Shown piece by piece: positions 50,801-62,369 of a stretch of DNA of 64,000 bases. The translations under genes were made by a program, and so were the position numbers. The stretch lies in the NCBI RefSeq assembly GCF_040939455.1, contig NC_134110.1, positions 99,787,001 through 99,851,000 on the forward strand. The letters run 5' to 3'. Numbering within the stretch: the stretch's first letter is position 1; each line of letters opens with the position of its first letter. Origin of the DNA: Microcebus murinus (lineage: Eukaryota > Chordata > Mammalia > Primates > Cheirogaleidae). The notes under the pieces are model-generated. The model was not told the origin of the DNA, searched no databases, and was given only the letters and a program-made list of their open reading frames with translations.

Positions 50801-51601
50801 TAAGGTATGAAACTATTAGAACTCTAGAGGAAAAAGTTGGAAACACTCTCCTAGACATCGGCCTGGGCAAAGAGTTTATGAAGAAGTCCCCAAAGGCAAT
50901 CACAGCAGCAACAAAAATAAATAAATGGGACATGATCAAACTACAAAGCTTCTGCACAGCCAAAGAAATAGTCATGAAAGTAAACAGACAACCTACAGAA
51001 TGGGAGAAAATTTTTGCATCCTATGCATCCGGTAAGGGACTGATAACTAGAATATGCTTAGAACTCACGAAAATCAGGAAGAAAAAAATCAAATAACCCC
51101 ATTAAAAAGTGGGCAAAGGACTTGAACAGAAACTTTTCTAAAGAAGACAGAAGAATGACCAACAAACATATGAAAAAATGCTCAACATCTCTAATCATCA
51201 GGGAAATGCAAATCAAAACCACAATGAGATATCACTTACCCCCAGTGAGAATGGCCTTTATCAAAAAATCTCCAAACAATAAATGCTGGGGTGGTTGCGG
51301 AGAGAGAGGAACACTCCTACACTGCTGGTGGGACTGCAAACTAGTTCAACCTCCCTGGAAAGCAATATGGAGATACCTTAAAGCGATACAAGTGAATCTA
51401 CCATTTGATCCAGCAATCCCATTGCTGGGCATCTACCCAAATGATCCAATGACACTCTACTAAAAAGACACCTGCACTCGAATGTTTATAGCAGCACAAT
51501 TCATAATTGCAAGGCTGTGGAAACAGCCCAAGCGCCCATCAATCCAAGAATGGATTAATAAAATGTGGTATATGTATACCATGGAGTACTATTCAGTCTA
51601 A
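47857..51601 (+). pseudogene. L1 ORF2 (endonuclease, reverse transcriptase), three frameshifts and a stop
   Basis: The first frame (47857-49443) holds the APE-type endonuclease with 'QETHL', 'GDFNTPLT' (48331 on) and 'FSDHS', so the key Glu, Asp/Asn and His are kept. It also holds the start of the RT domain. The second frame (to 50507) has '[20 protein letters not shown]' and the catalytic FADD box at 49992-50003. The third (50509-51096) and fourth (51122-51463) carry the thumb and the Cys-rich C-terminus ('[19 protein letters not shown]'). Breaks: one base apparently lost near 49385, one G gained in a G7 run (50495-50501), one A gained in an A7 run (51082-51088), and a TAA at 51461-51463 before the normal stop at 51599-51601. 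It cannot make a full protein. Confidence 0.93.
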
Positions 51602-51869
51602 GAAACAATGGTGATATAGCACATCTTCTATTTTCCTGGTTAGAGCTGGAACCCATACTACTAAGTGAAGTATCCCAAGAATGGAAAAACAAGCACCAGA
51701 TATATTCTCCAGCAAACTGGTATTAACTGAGTAGCACCTAAGTGGACACATAGGTACTACAGTAATAGGGTATTGGGCAGGTGGGAGGGGGAAGGGTGTC
51801 GGGTATATACATACATAATGAGTGAGATGTGCTCCATCTGGGGGATGGTCATGATGGAGAGTCAAACTT

Positions 51870-51886
51870 GTGGGGGGAGGGGGGGA
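51870..51886 (+). repeat. G-rich tract in L1 3' UTR
   Basis: G6-A-G7 within the L1 3' UTR, the conserved polypurine/G-quadruplex-prone feature of mammalian L1. Confidence 0.8.
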
Positions 51887-52079
51887 AATGGGTATTTATT
51901 GAAACCTTAAAATCTGTACCCCATAATATGCCGAAATAAAAAAAATTCCTAAAAAAAGAAAAAAAAAAGAAAAACACACCAAAATCTTGAATTAGAAATC
52001 AATTTAGTAAGAAATGCAATTTTCCTCTAATTAATCTAGAAACATAATACAACCCAAACAAAGCCACAAAGGTATCTTA

Positions 52080-52760
52080 TAAAATTTGACAAAATGGTTA
52101 TAAAGTCTATATGGAAGAATAAAAGCACTAGAATAACAAGGTATTTTATTTTTAAATACGGGTACTAACAGAACCTTGCTCTCCCTACCTATTAAAAGTT
52201 ATAATAACCACAGATTGTGCTGCCAGCACCGGAATATATAAATCAATAATCCTCCCAAAAGGTCCAGAAATAGGGTTTGCAAATATTAAATAAATGAATT
52301 TAGTATATGGTAATTTAAAATTAGTGGTGACAGAATATTCTTTTAATAGATGGTCTTAAACAGCTCAACACTGGGGACATCTCCTTACCCAAAATAAGGT
52401 CATGTGGGCTGGGTGTGGTGGCACATGCCCTGTAGAGGCTGAGGCAGGAGGATTGCTTGAGTGTAGAAGTTCAGAGCCCACCTGGCCAACAATGCAAGAC
52501 CCCTATCTCTAAAAAAAAAAAAAAAAAAAAAAGAGGAAGAAGATTATATGAATTCAAGATATAATTATGGAAAAGTACAACATAGAACTACAAAAATAAT
52601 ATATTAATATCATTTTGAGATGAGAAATATTCTGTAATTTTTATTTCAAATTTGGGAGAGAGAGATTATAATCAAGAAGAAACACAAATGTCCAAAAACC
52701 AACTGACAAAAATGTTGAACCTCATTAGATTGGACAAATCTCCTAAAATATTTAAAGGTA
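52080..52760 (+). mobile_element. Old L1 ORF2 fragment, interrupted by a SINE
   Basis: 'aaagtctatatggaagaata', 'gggtttgcaaatattaaata'-type sequence and, after the SINE, 'caaaaaccaactgacaaaaa' and 'gttgaacctcattagatt' follow a strongly decayed L1 ORF2 3' part. No frame is left. Boundaries are approximate. Confidence 0.4.
52407..52532 (+). mobile_element. Alu-related monomer fragment with A-tail
   Basis: 'ggctgggtgtggtggcacat', 'gaggctgaggcaggaggatt' and a 22-base A-tail. It has lost an internal piece between the head and the 'gaggctgagg' part. No clear target-site duplication is visible. Confidence 0.8.
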
Positions 52761-54509
52761 ACTTTATTGCAATAAATCACTATATCAATTATTAAAATTT
52801 ATTTTGAAAGTAAAAAACGAACAAGTGTCTTGGCAAACCATAAAAAAATAGTAATATAATACATTAAGATCTCACCTAAATAATGATTTGATGAGCAAAG
52901 AATATTGAAAGAGTAGAGCATTGGATCTAGCTGAATGTGTAGCTACCTGAGAATATTCTTTTCCGGCACTCCAGTAGGTTAGTAAGAAATTGGCAACTAT
53001 GCAAAGTGTAAATTGAATTTATTTGACAGATTTTTGAAAAATAGATAACCATATAGGGGAGCAATGGGAAGTTCCTCTGATGGATTTGTACCTAAAAATC
53101 ATATCTATAAGAAGTGACTGGGTCTGAGGAGACTTTAGGAAAAAGCTGTGTTTTTCAGACCATCAAAGTAAGTACCAAAAATAGAGGCGGAGACAGGAAA
53201 CAGCCACCTGAATCAGCGTGCAGGAAACCAGGGCTGCCGAGGAAGTCTTGCCGAGAAACTACCTGTGATCATTCAGTAGTGTCAAAAGTATAACTGTATG
53301 TAATGGGATCGCATTTGAATTAATAAAAGAATCAAAAGCCAATGATCAGCCAAACACTTTAATTGAATCAGTGCTGTCTTTAAAATCCTCCTATGCATTT
53401 CCTGCCAGTTTCCCCATTTATGACCAAACCCACTGAGGGCTTTGTCCCACCCTGACCATTCACCTCATAAATGCCCTTGCAGCCTTCCTCACAGACACAA
53501 CGACAAACATAAACCCCTGCCCTCCTCCTGAAAATCAGACTCTATCTGTACATATAACCATCCTTGCCAAATTCAATGTGTGTAAGGTTACATTATCGTA
53601 TCTTGACATTTGGGACTTCCATCGGTAATTCTTCATGTGTCAGTGACAATCCAAAATAATTCTCTGAGGGAAACCTTTAAGCTGCATGTCAGGGTAAAAA
53701 GAGAGTGACATTACATTCAGACATGATTTTTTCAATTCCTAACACAATATCAAGCTCAATTCAAGCACAATTGGTCATTGAAGGATATGGATCTCACCAA
53801 AAAATGTTGCTAGAAGCACACTACTTGTGTTCCAAATCTTTGTCATAGAATATAACCTTATATTCTCCATCACACAGTAAATATCTAAAATTGTAATAAA
53901 TAACCCACATTAGGGATTCCCTAAATGGTACACAGTCCTTATTTTTCTCTGTAGCAGAGGTCGCAAATTCCATAACTACACGAGTCGGGCAGGTAACATG
54001 AAGAGTGAGCACAGGGACCACCTGAGGACCACAGCCACCGTCCCAGGGGAGACAGCCCTGAGGCCTCCATGCCCAACGGGTGCTAGGCCTTCTGATGGGT
54101 CAAGAGAAGCAAAACGTAAAAATGGATTTTTATATGAAAACTCCCAGTGTTTAATATTTTAAAGTAACTCATATAATTCATTTTTAAAAAAATATACTTT
54201 ACATGTTATTAATAAAAAACCAATGTCTACTGACCAGATATGACCTACAAGCACAGAAACATGATATTCTGGATCCCTTTACATCATTCTCCCCCAACTA
54301 CATACTATACGAAAATGGACAGCCCAATAAAGAAAGGTCCTCCCCAGTTAGCTCCACTTCTTCCCCTTCCACTAAGTCCTCAGGCCACTCCAGTCTGGCC
54401 ACTGTGCCCTGGGACAGCCCTCACCATGGTCCTCCTCACAGGCCTTATATGACAAAGTCCAGTGCATACTTTCTCCCCTACTTTATTTGACCTATCATCA
54501 ACACGTGAC
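52761..54509. other. Intergenic sequence, no gene supported
   Basis: AT-rich with some moderately GC-rich stretches (53150-53270, 53990-54060). The minus-strand frame at 53821-54021 and plus frames at 54203-54490 have no recognisable domain. Confidence 0.4.
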
Positions 54510-55215
54510 AGCCAGATGTCCAGATGCCTTCCTTGACACCTCCTCTCCCTGACCTCCCCACAACCTCCAGCCATTACCCAAGCGCATCTGCCTTCTCACC
54601 ATCTCTATATTCCACCCAGTTCTCACCATCCCTGCTATGTCCCTCCTGGATTGTGACAACCTTTCCAGGTATTGGGTACCGTTGCCCCTAACCTGTTCTA
54701 ATCCAAACCATTTCACATAGAAACCAGAACAATCTTTCCAAAATAAAAATATGACCAAGTTGTTGCCATTCAACTTCAGGGGTTCATCAGGGCCCTTAAA
54801 ACAAATTTCAAACTCCCATGGCTCAGAAGGCCTGCATAGTCCAGAAGCAGGTAACTCTTTCAGTTCATCTCCCACGATGCTCTTTCCCAACTCTGTGTTC
54901 CAGTCACAAAGAAATTCTTTCAGTTTCTCAAACAGTTCTCTGCCTGGTACTCCTCCTGCTCCTTCACCTCTGCCTCCTGACCACCCTCTAACCCCAGTTT
55001 CTCTGCCTTCTCCTCCAGGGGCTGCAGGATCTCTCCCTGCGTTCTGCCCCTCTGCCTTCAGAGCATTTATCATCATACTCCTCTAGTTCTGTTTTCTCCC
55101 TGATGTGTATAAAAGCACGAGGTCAGCAGGAGCCACACGTGTCTCCTTGACTGACCATCCCGTGCCCGGTGTCTCCCAGAGGCCCAGCACATAGAACACA
55201 ATGAAGTTTCAATAC
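54510..55215 (+). repeat. L2 LINE fragment, forward
   Basis: In order: 'ccagaacaatctttccaaaa', 'aagttgttgccattcaactt', 'ggctcagaaggcctgcatag', 'ttccagtcacaaagaaattc' and 'gaggcccagcacatagaaca' follow the L2 3' part. The minus-strand open frame 54498-55076 (192 codons) is antisense to this repeat and is not a gene. Confidence 0.7.
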
Positions 55216-55311
55216 CAAGTTGTTGATTCCCGTTTTTTATTTTAATCCTTTTTATGGAATGTTAATGAGATCATGACAACATGGATGGATCAGCATTTAG
55301 GTTTGAGCTAA

Positions 55312-55360
55312 GCACTGATAGACAGTTGCTAAAAAACTGAAGTCCTTGTTAATTTCTGAG
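55312..55360 (+). repeat. 49-bp dispersed direct repeat, copy 1
   Basis: Starts 'gcactgatagacagttgcta' and ends 'ccttgttaatttctgag'. It matches 55987-56035 at 48 of 49 positions, and the two copies start 675 bp apart. Confidence 0.95.
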
Positions 55361-55467
55361 TCCTCTGTTTTTACATGTGCTGAATTCTTCCCCTACCCTG
55401 AACTTCAGAAAACTTCCAACTTCAGAGTGCCCACAAATATGATCATCACATATAAATACCTGTGCCT

Positions 55468-55876
55468 TCGCTCAAGCTGCTATAACAAAATGCCACAGAG
55501 TAGGTGGCTTAAACAAGAGGTGTCTATTTCTCACAGTTCTGGAGACTGAGGAAGTACAAGATTAAGGTGCCAGCACATTCAGTTCCTGGCGAAGGCTCTC
55601 TTCGTGGTTTGTAGACAGCACCTTCTTGATGTGTCCTCACATGGCTTTTTCTCTATGCACGTGCATGGAGAGAGAGAAAGCAACTTCTAGTCTTACAGTC
55701 TCTTCTTATAAGGGTACTAATCTCATACTGAGGGCCCCACCCTCATGAACTCATCTAAACCTAATCATCTCCCAAAGGCCTCATCTCCAAATATCATCAC
55801 ATTGAGGGTTAGGGCTTCAACTTGTGAAATGAAGTGAGGGGTGGGGGGGACCACAGTTCAGCCCATAGCAATTTGT
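55468..55876 (-). mobile_element. MLT1-type MaLR solo LTR, antisense
   Basis: 'aagctgctataacaaaatgc', 'ctcacagttctggagactga', 'gtgtcctcacatggcttttt' and 'gtgaaatgaagtgagg' near the end are the reverse complement of an MLT1 LTR, running from its 3' to 5' end. It is an old ERVL-MaLR relic with no internal coding part beside it. Confidence 0.8.
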
Positions 55877-55986
55877 AACAGCCTCCAACTCCAAATCTGA
55901 AATATTGTCCTCTTTTAACTGAAACTAATTAGATATTTAATATTTTTAAGATGATTTCTTGGGATTAATACTTCCTTGGGAACATT

Positions 55987-56035
55987 GCACTGATCGACAG
56001 TTGCTAAAAAACTGAAGTCCTTGTTAATTTCTGAG
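55987..56035 (+). repeat. 49-bp dispersed direct repeat, copy 2
   Basis: Same sequence as 55312-55360 except for one A-to-C difference at the ninth base. The flanks on both sides differ. Confidence 0.95.
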
Positions 56036-56950
56036 ATAATGAATCCAATTGTTAAACTTGTCTTTAATAAGAAAAGAAATTTAGGGCAATTAGGAAGTAA
56101 TAAAGTCTTTGCTAAAAACAATAATTGATTTAAAAGGAAAAGGAAAGGCAAGTAAAAGAATGTCCTGGAAATGCTGTAATAGGTACAGATAGATACTTTA
56201 TTTTAGAGTAGCTGATCCAAGATGTTTTTAAAAAGATCTAAATCAATGTTTTTCCATTCCCATAGAATATGTGTTTCAGCATCTAATTAATTTAATGCAG
56301 CCACATCTAGCAAATTGACTGTCAATAATTGTAAACAGACCCAGATATCCGATGACCTTTAGGAAGATATATTCCAACTGACCCAGAGAGGATGAAAGCT
56401 GATGATTGCCTTTCTCCATGGGAACCAATATTGAAAGAAGTACCAGTGAGGCGAGAGTGCCAGAGCAGGGAGTTGGAACCCAATGGCATGCTGTGGCTTG
56501 CCGTGGCACTCGTGGGCGTGGCCAGTTCCTAATGACAAAACATGGAAAGAGAAGTTTAAAAATAAATCTTCACAGCACTTCATAGGAGGAGTCTTAAGAT
56601 ATTAGTGCAACACCTCCAAGACTAACTTGCTCTGCACCATCTTCGTGACTACACCTGAGCTCCGTCAGAGGAAACCCCCGCTAGCTTCCTCTCTGTCTTT
56701 CCAAAGTGCCTCATCTGGAGCCTAAACTCAACCCAGGAGTCTGTGCTTCCCAGTAACCCTCAAGCCTGAGTCTCTCCTACACCGCACCATCTGGCAGGGT
56801 GAGGGGCAGTCTAGACAAGTCAAAAGTCAGGACAGGGTGAGGAGAGGGTGAGAGCACAAAACAGACAGAAACAAGGTCCAGTTTGACCTTCTCCCTTTCC
56901 TTTCTTCCCTTATCCTCAAGCCCCCACCACCAACTCTGTTTCATTGGTAC
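56036..56950. other. Intergenic sequence, nothing recognised
   Basis: No gene or assignable repeat. The minus-strand frames at 56276-56583 overlap each other and have no support. Confidence 0.4.
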
Positions 56951-57210
56951 GTGCTATGGGCTGAATGGTGTCGCCTCCGCTCCAAATTCGTATGTTGAAG
57001 TCCTAACCCCCAGTACCTCAGAATATAACTGTATTTGAAGATAGAACCTTTAAAGAGGTGATTAAGTTAAACTGGGGTCGTTAGGGTAAGCCCTACACCG
57101 GTATGACTAGTGTCTTTGTCAGAGGAAATTGGTACCAAAAAAATAGACACCAGGGATGCTCACGCTCAGAGGAAGGAACGTGTGAAGACGCAGCAAGATG
57201 GTGGCCATAA
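56951..57210 (+). mobile_element. MLT1-type MaLR LTR fragment, forward
   Basis: 'tgctatgggctgaatggtgt', 'ttgaagtcctaacccccagt' and 'acctcagaatataactgtat' follow the 5' half of an MLT1 LTR, ending near 'gaagacgcagcaag'. It is opposite in direction to the LTR at 55468, so the two are not the ends of one provirus. The 3' half is missing. Confidence 0.8.
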
Positions 57211-57270
57211 TGGTGGTAATTGAATCCTACCATACTACTATGGTGGTAATTGAATCCTACCATACTACTA
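57211..57270 (+). repeat. Perfect 30-bp tandem duplication
   Basis: 57211-57240 and 57241-57270 are identical (unit starts 'tggtggtaattgaatcctac'). It begins right where the MLT1 homology fades. The open frame across it (57198-57593) repeats 'MVVIESYHTT' but has no other support. Confidence 0.97.
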
Positions 57271-58329
57271 TGTTTTCTCCTATTTTTTCTGTTGAACAGC
57301 TTTCAAGCAGTTTGCTTCCAACCAGTTCTCATGGATCCAATTCGTTACAAGCAGAGAATGACAGCAGATGCAAAGGCAGCAGAGGGGGCAGGTTCAGGAC
57401 GCTACAGGCAGCTCAGAGGCAGTGCTGTAGGAAGATGAACCAAGGCAGCCTGGAAACCTTCAAATGTGCGAGAGCTTGTAAAGACCCCAGAAAGTTTGCA
57501 CATTTGATTATCAAATATGATGTTGTCCCCCCGCCTTCCCAAATGCAACTTATGTTGATTACGTATGTGCATGAGTTTTTAGTTACTATTTAGAAAGAGA
57601 TTATGATATGAGGAATTTCAGCAGCAGAATTCATTAAATTGAATATCTTTATATTCAAGTTTAAAACAATGCACAGTATAAAATATGCACACAATATCAA
57701 TATAATAGCATTTACCATAACAATTGCCAAAAGACAAATTTACAACAAATTTAGTTTAAAGATCTTTATTTGCAATTCTAACATTGGGCAATAACTCACT
57801 CTGTAAAATAAAATGAGTGTTCCGATCAGCTGAGCAAAGAAGTTTGGCTGTGTAGACAGTAAAAAGGCTGAAGAAAGCAGAAACAGAACAAAAGAGCAGA
57901 TTGGTTGTTTCAAAGTTATTTCCCTTGTAAAGGCCAGCTAAAACTGGCCTATTTGGGGATTTGGCTATTATATATCTCTCTCCTGATTTCCTGGAAGGTC
58001 AAATTAACAAGTTAGTTTCAGTTTGGTGTTTAGAGGTTGGAACTTCAGCATGAGTAACTCTGTTTTGGTTTGGTCTGTCGGCCTGGTGTGGGAGCTCAGC
58101 CCAAACTAATGGCTTCTCATAAATTTTACATAACAACATGCACCCTGTGATTGCACTTCTTTGATTTTTTAGTCATACTAATTGGTGCAAGAACAAATCT
58201 AAATAATCAGATGCCCAGGATGCCCTATCATGAATGAGACACATAGAGTGAAATATCTAAATTTAAAAAGTAGTTGATAGGTCAATTGACTTACATGTAA
58301 GTGGTGATCGTGGTGAAGTAAAACAACTC
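57271..58329. other. Intergenic sequence, possible unrecognised LTR relic
   Basis: 57830-58140 has a composition and wording ('ctctgttttggtttggtctg') that reminds me of an LTR, but I cannot name it. No gene is seen. Confidence 0.3.
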
Positions 58330-59240
58330 AACAGCATAAAAATAAATAACTTGATTTTAAAAATGGACAAAGGACGTGGATAGATATTTTTCCAAAGAAG
58401 GCATACAAATGGCCAATAAGTCCACGAAAAACTGTTCAAGGTCAGCCAATCATAAGAGAAATGCAAATCAAAACCACAGTGGAGAAATCACAGCACGACT
58501 ATTAGGATGGCCATTATCAAAAAGATAACAAGCATTGGTAAGAATGTCGAAAAAAGGGAACACTTACACTTTGTTGGTGGGTTGGTGTAGTAAATTACTA
58601 CAGCCATTATGGAAAACAGTATGGAGGTTCCTCAAAAAATTAGAAGTGGAGCGTATGATTCAGGCATCCCACTACTGGGTATATATTCAAAGGAAATGAA
58701 ATCAGTATGTCAAAGAGATACGTGCACTCCCAGGCTTATTGCAGCACTATTCACAATAGCCAGGATATAGAAGCAACCTAAATGCCCATCGATGGATGAA
58801 TGGAAATAGATAAATAGATAGATAAAGATAGATATGCAGATATAATAATTACTATTCAGCCTTTAAAAATAAGGAGACACAATCATTTATGACAACATAG
58901 ATTAATCTTGAGGACATTATGCTAAGTGAATTAGCCAGGCACAGAAAGACAAATACTGCATGATCTCACTATATGTGAAATCTAAAAAAGTGAAACTCAC
59001 AAAAGCGGAGAGTAGCATGATTGGGGAAAATGGGGAGATGTTGGTCAAAGGGTACAAAGTTTCAGTTATGTAAGATGAATAAGTTCTGGAGACTTAACAG
59101 ACAGCACGGTGACTATAGTTAATAGCACTATATTATATACCTGAAATTTGCTAAGAGAACAGATGTTCTTATCCTAAAAAAATAGTAACAGTGTGAGGTG
59201 ATGGACAAGCTAAATAGCTTGATTGTGGTAATCATTTCAC
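58330..59240 (+). mobile_element. Old L1 3' end (ORF2 C-terminus and 3' UTR)
   Basis: 'aaaaatggacaaaggacgtg', 'cataagagaaatgcaaatca', 'cactattcacaatagccagg', 'tgctaagtgaattagccagg' and 'atgcatgatctcactatatg'-type sequence are the order of an L1MA/L1MB-like 3' end. All frames are broken. A GATA-type run lies at 58805-58835. Confidence 0.82.
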
Positions 59241-60414
59241 AATGTTTCTAGGAAACAAATTACCACAATTATCTCAAGAAGTAGAGAAGTTGAGTAAGTC
59301 AATAACAATAGAAAAAATTGAAAAGGAAGTCAAAAGTATAACTTCAAAAAGAAAAAATATGACTTTACATATAAATTTTGCAATTTTCAGAAATAGTGAA
59401 TTTCTAATAGTGAATAGTGAGTTTTTATTGGTTTTATAACATGGAAAAAGAAGAAAATTCTAATTTATTCTGTGAAGATAGTAGAACCAGTACCTAAAAA
59501 CAGCTCATGTATAGCACACACACATGAACTATATCTATCTTTTCCATGAATACAAGATGTAAACATTCTATAAAATTATTGTTCAATCCAACACAGAGAC
59601 ATATTTTATTTATTTTTAAAGTAATATTTATTTAAGAAATACAAGTATTTCTCAACATTACATAATATTCACTGACAGATTAAAATATAAAAATTATATT
59701 ATCTTTTCAATAGGTGCTACAAAAGGAAGTTAATAAATTTAGTATACACCAAAAACAACTCTTTTAATAACCTAGGAATAGAAAGAAATGTTCTTAATCA
59801 ATTTTACACAGTAGGCAGCAAATCCAAGTTCAGTTCACTTTATGGCTATTCTAACACATTTCTAGGAAATGGCAAGTTGAACAATCACCTATGCCAGGGT
59901 CCTTTATAGCTGGCATGCAACCCAGTTCTGCCAAGCAGAGGCACCTGTATGAGATTTTCATTAACAACAACATTAAGCAACTTGATGCAGAGATCTTGTA
60001 GGAAGAGATCAAATGTTTGGCAATTGCAAAGGTAGAGGCACCTGGCTCTTTTGAGTCAGCTACAGCAGAGTTTCTGAATGTACTCCTGAAATCACAGTTC
60101 CAAATGACAGTGGTGGGGAGTGGTTTTTCTATGATAAATGTCCTGTGATGTGACTGAGGCTTTCTCCTGGCTTTATCATCCCAGACTGCATTGTTTATGT
60201 ATGTGGAGCATCCAAACACTATTTTCAGATCCACAGAGAAATTCTGTGAGCTGCCCAAAATCCTCTTAAACTACTTGGAGTCAGTACAACTAAGAACCCT
60301 GACTGGTGTATCATATTTACCAGGAAGAGATAGCAAACACGCCAAACCTGAAACATTAGAATCATTCTTATTCATAAATGATGAACACATTAAGGACATC
60401 TCTCTTTCTCACTG
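59241..60414. other. Unassigned sequence with a possible decayed processed pseudogene
   Basis: 59840-60410 is less AT-rich than its surroundings and has open pieces on both strands (minus 59851-60258, 135 codons; plus 60191-60415, 74 codons), but I recognise no protein. It could be a decayed processed pseudogene or an unnamed repeat. I do not call a gene. Confidence 0.3.
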
Positions 60415-62360
60415 ATACTCAAGACGGTTTTAGAGATTCTGGACAGAGTAATTAAGGAAGAAAAAGAAATAACAGGTATAAATATTATAAATCCATAAAT
60501 ATATGTAAAACTATCATTATTGGCATATCACAAACTTTATCTAGACAATTAAGAAAGCCAACTGAAAAGCTATTAGAATTAATTAGACTTTACTAAGGTG
60601 ACAAGTACAAGATAAACATGTACGTTTTCCCCTATGTAGTAAGGGAAAAAATACTTTAAAAGTGGCAAATTTTAAAATTTTCATTTAAATAATAACAAAA
60701 ATATTTACCTCCAAAATATACAGAAATAAACAAGAAAGCATAAAGCTTTTAAAATAGAATGTAAAAATACTACCTGAATAAATGAGGCTACATGTGAAGA
60801 CCTAATATTATAAAGTATCAAGTCTCTCTACACTAATCTATTCATTTAATTTGATTGCAGTAAAAATCTGAACCTGTTTTGTGGGTAGTTTAAAAAAAAA
60901 AAAAATGGCCACAAATTATTTGACATTCCTCTCATCAAGAGGCAGAATTCCATGTCCCTACCCTTGGAGCTCAGAAATAATGCTGCAATATTTGTAGGCT
61001 AAGTCAGAAAAAGCAAGGCATGCTCCTTCCAGTTTTTGAGGAATGTCCATTCCAGAGGTCAGATGCCATTTCGGAGGTCTGACTATGCTGAGGTGGTAAT
61101 GCTTGGCTCTTTGATTGACAGCCCCAGCTAATCTTCCAGCCCATAGCCAGCATCAACTGCCAGCCATGTGAGTGAAGGACAGTCCACATCCATTCTACGC
61201 AAACCTTCACATGACTCCAACCTGCCAACATCCAAGTGCAAATGCATGAGAAATACCAAGTGAAGACTCCCAGCAAGCCCTTCCAATTCTTGGTCAACAA
61301 AAGCATTAGCAAACCAGAATAGCTGATTGTTATTTTATACCACTAAGTTTTAGGACAATTTGCTATATAGCAATAATAACTACAACAATTTGTTATGAAG
61401 CAATAGTAACCAAAAGTCTGATTATAAATTCATGTGGAAAAAGGGGAATACTAGAATAGCTATAAGATTTTTAGAAAAAAAAAGTAGAAAATGCCATAAA
61501 ATATCTAAATGTAACTAAAATTGTGTTATTAAGGTAAAATAGACAGATAAATTGATAGCAAAATGGAATTTTAAATGATATTTATGTAGAAATATGAAAA
61601 TAAGCATGGATTTTAAATTAGAGAAGATGTTTTAAATATTTTGTAATAACTGGTCAATTTAAAAATAATAATAAAATTATATTACTACTTCACATCTTAT
61701 TTCAAAATAATTTCTAAGAGTATTAGAGTATTAAATATCAAAAATAAATACCAGATCAATGACCTAAATATAAGAGTTAAAAATATAAAACCCTTGAAAG
61801 AAACTATAGTGGTAAATCTTCATGACTGTGGATTTGGTAATGGACTCTTAGCTATGACACAAAAGCACAAGCAACAAAATTATTAATAAAAATATATAAT
61901 CTGGACTCCCTAAAAAATTTTTTACATTAAAGGACATTACCAAGAAAGTGAAGGGAAATTTTTCAGAATGAGAGAAAATATTTGCAAGCATATATTTGAT
62001 AAGTATCTAGTATCTAAAATATATAAATAACTTTTAGCACTTAACAACAAAAAGACAAACAACCCAATTTAAAAGTGGGCAAAGGATTTAATAAATATTT
62101 CTCCAAAGAAGTTATATAAAAGGCCAATAAGCACATGAAAAGATGTTCAATATCATTAGTCATTAAGAAGATTCAAATCAAAATTACAAGAAGTACTACT
62201 TTACATGCATGAGGATGGCTACAATTTAAAAAATTGAAAATAACACATGTTGGTGAGAATATGGAGATATTGGAACTCTAATTTCCATTGCAGAAATGGA
62301 AACATGGTTCAGATGCTGTGGAAAACAGTTTGACAGTTCCTCAAAAAGCTTCCAATATGT
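60415..62360 (+). mobile_element. Old L1 ORF2 fragment, split by an LTR
   Basis: 'gaaaagctattagaattaat' then 'caagtacaagataaacatgt' match the ORF2 part just after the RT active site. 'tgtaaaaatactacctgaat'-type sequence follows. After the LTR the homology continues through 'ttcatgtggaaaaaggggaa', 'aaaagtgggcaaaggattta' and 'gatgttcaatatcattagtc' to 'gaaaacagtttgacagttcc'. No open frame is left. Confidence 0.7.
60885..61412 (+). mobile_element. MaLR-type LTR (MLT1-like) inside the L1
   Basis: 'ttgacattcctctcatcaag' near the start, 'gccatgtgagtgaaggacag' in the middle and 'ttttataccactaagtttta' plus 'gcaatagtaacc' at the end follow a MaLR/ERVL-type LTR consensus. L1 ORF2 homology resumes on both sides. 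The exact subfamily is uncertain. Confidence 0.5.
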
Positions 62361-62369
62361 GAAAACAGG

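Larger units (their letters stand above)
45402..51950 (+). mobile_element. Full-length L1 retrotransposon, inactivated
   Basis: A complete layout of about 6.5 kb: 5' UTR 45402-46823, ORF1 46824-47815, a 41-bp spacer, ORF2 47857-51601, 3' UTR and an A-rich tail from about 51937. It begins 'ggggggtggagcaagatggc', the usual first bases of an L1. 'aaaaacac' flanks it at 45394-45401 and 51970-51977, and the match lengthens to about 13 bases if one mismatch is allowed, so it is probably the target-site duplication. Sequence away from the lesions is well kept, so it is much younger than the other L1s here. Four frameshifts and one nonsense change make it non-autonomous. Confidence 0.95.

Noticed and set aside
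54498..55076. Minus-strand open frame of 192 codons
   Set aside because: The DNA is an L2 fragment on the other strand, so the frame is a chance antisense ORF.
55468..57210. Two MLT1 LTRs as the ends of one provirus
   Set aside because: They are in opposite orientation and have no internal retroviral sequence between them.
57198..57593. 131-codon plus-strand frame with repeated peptide
   Set aside because: It is built on a recent 30-bp tandem duplication next to LTR debris and has no homology I recognise.
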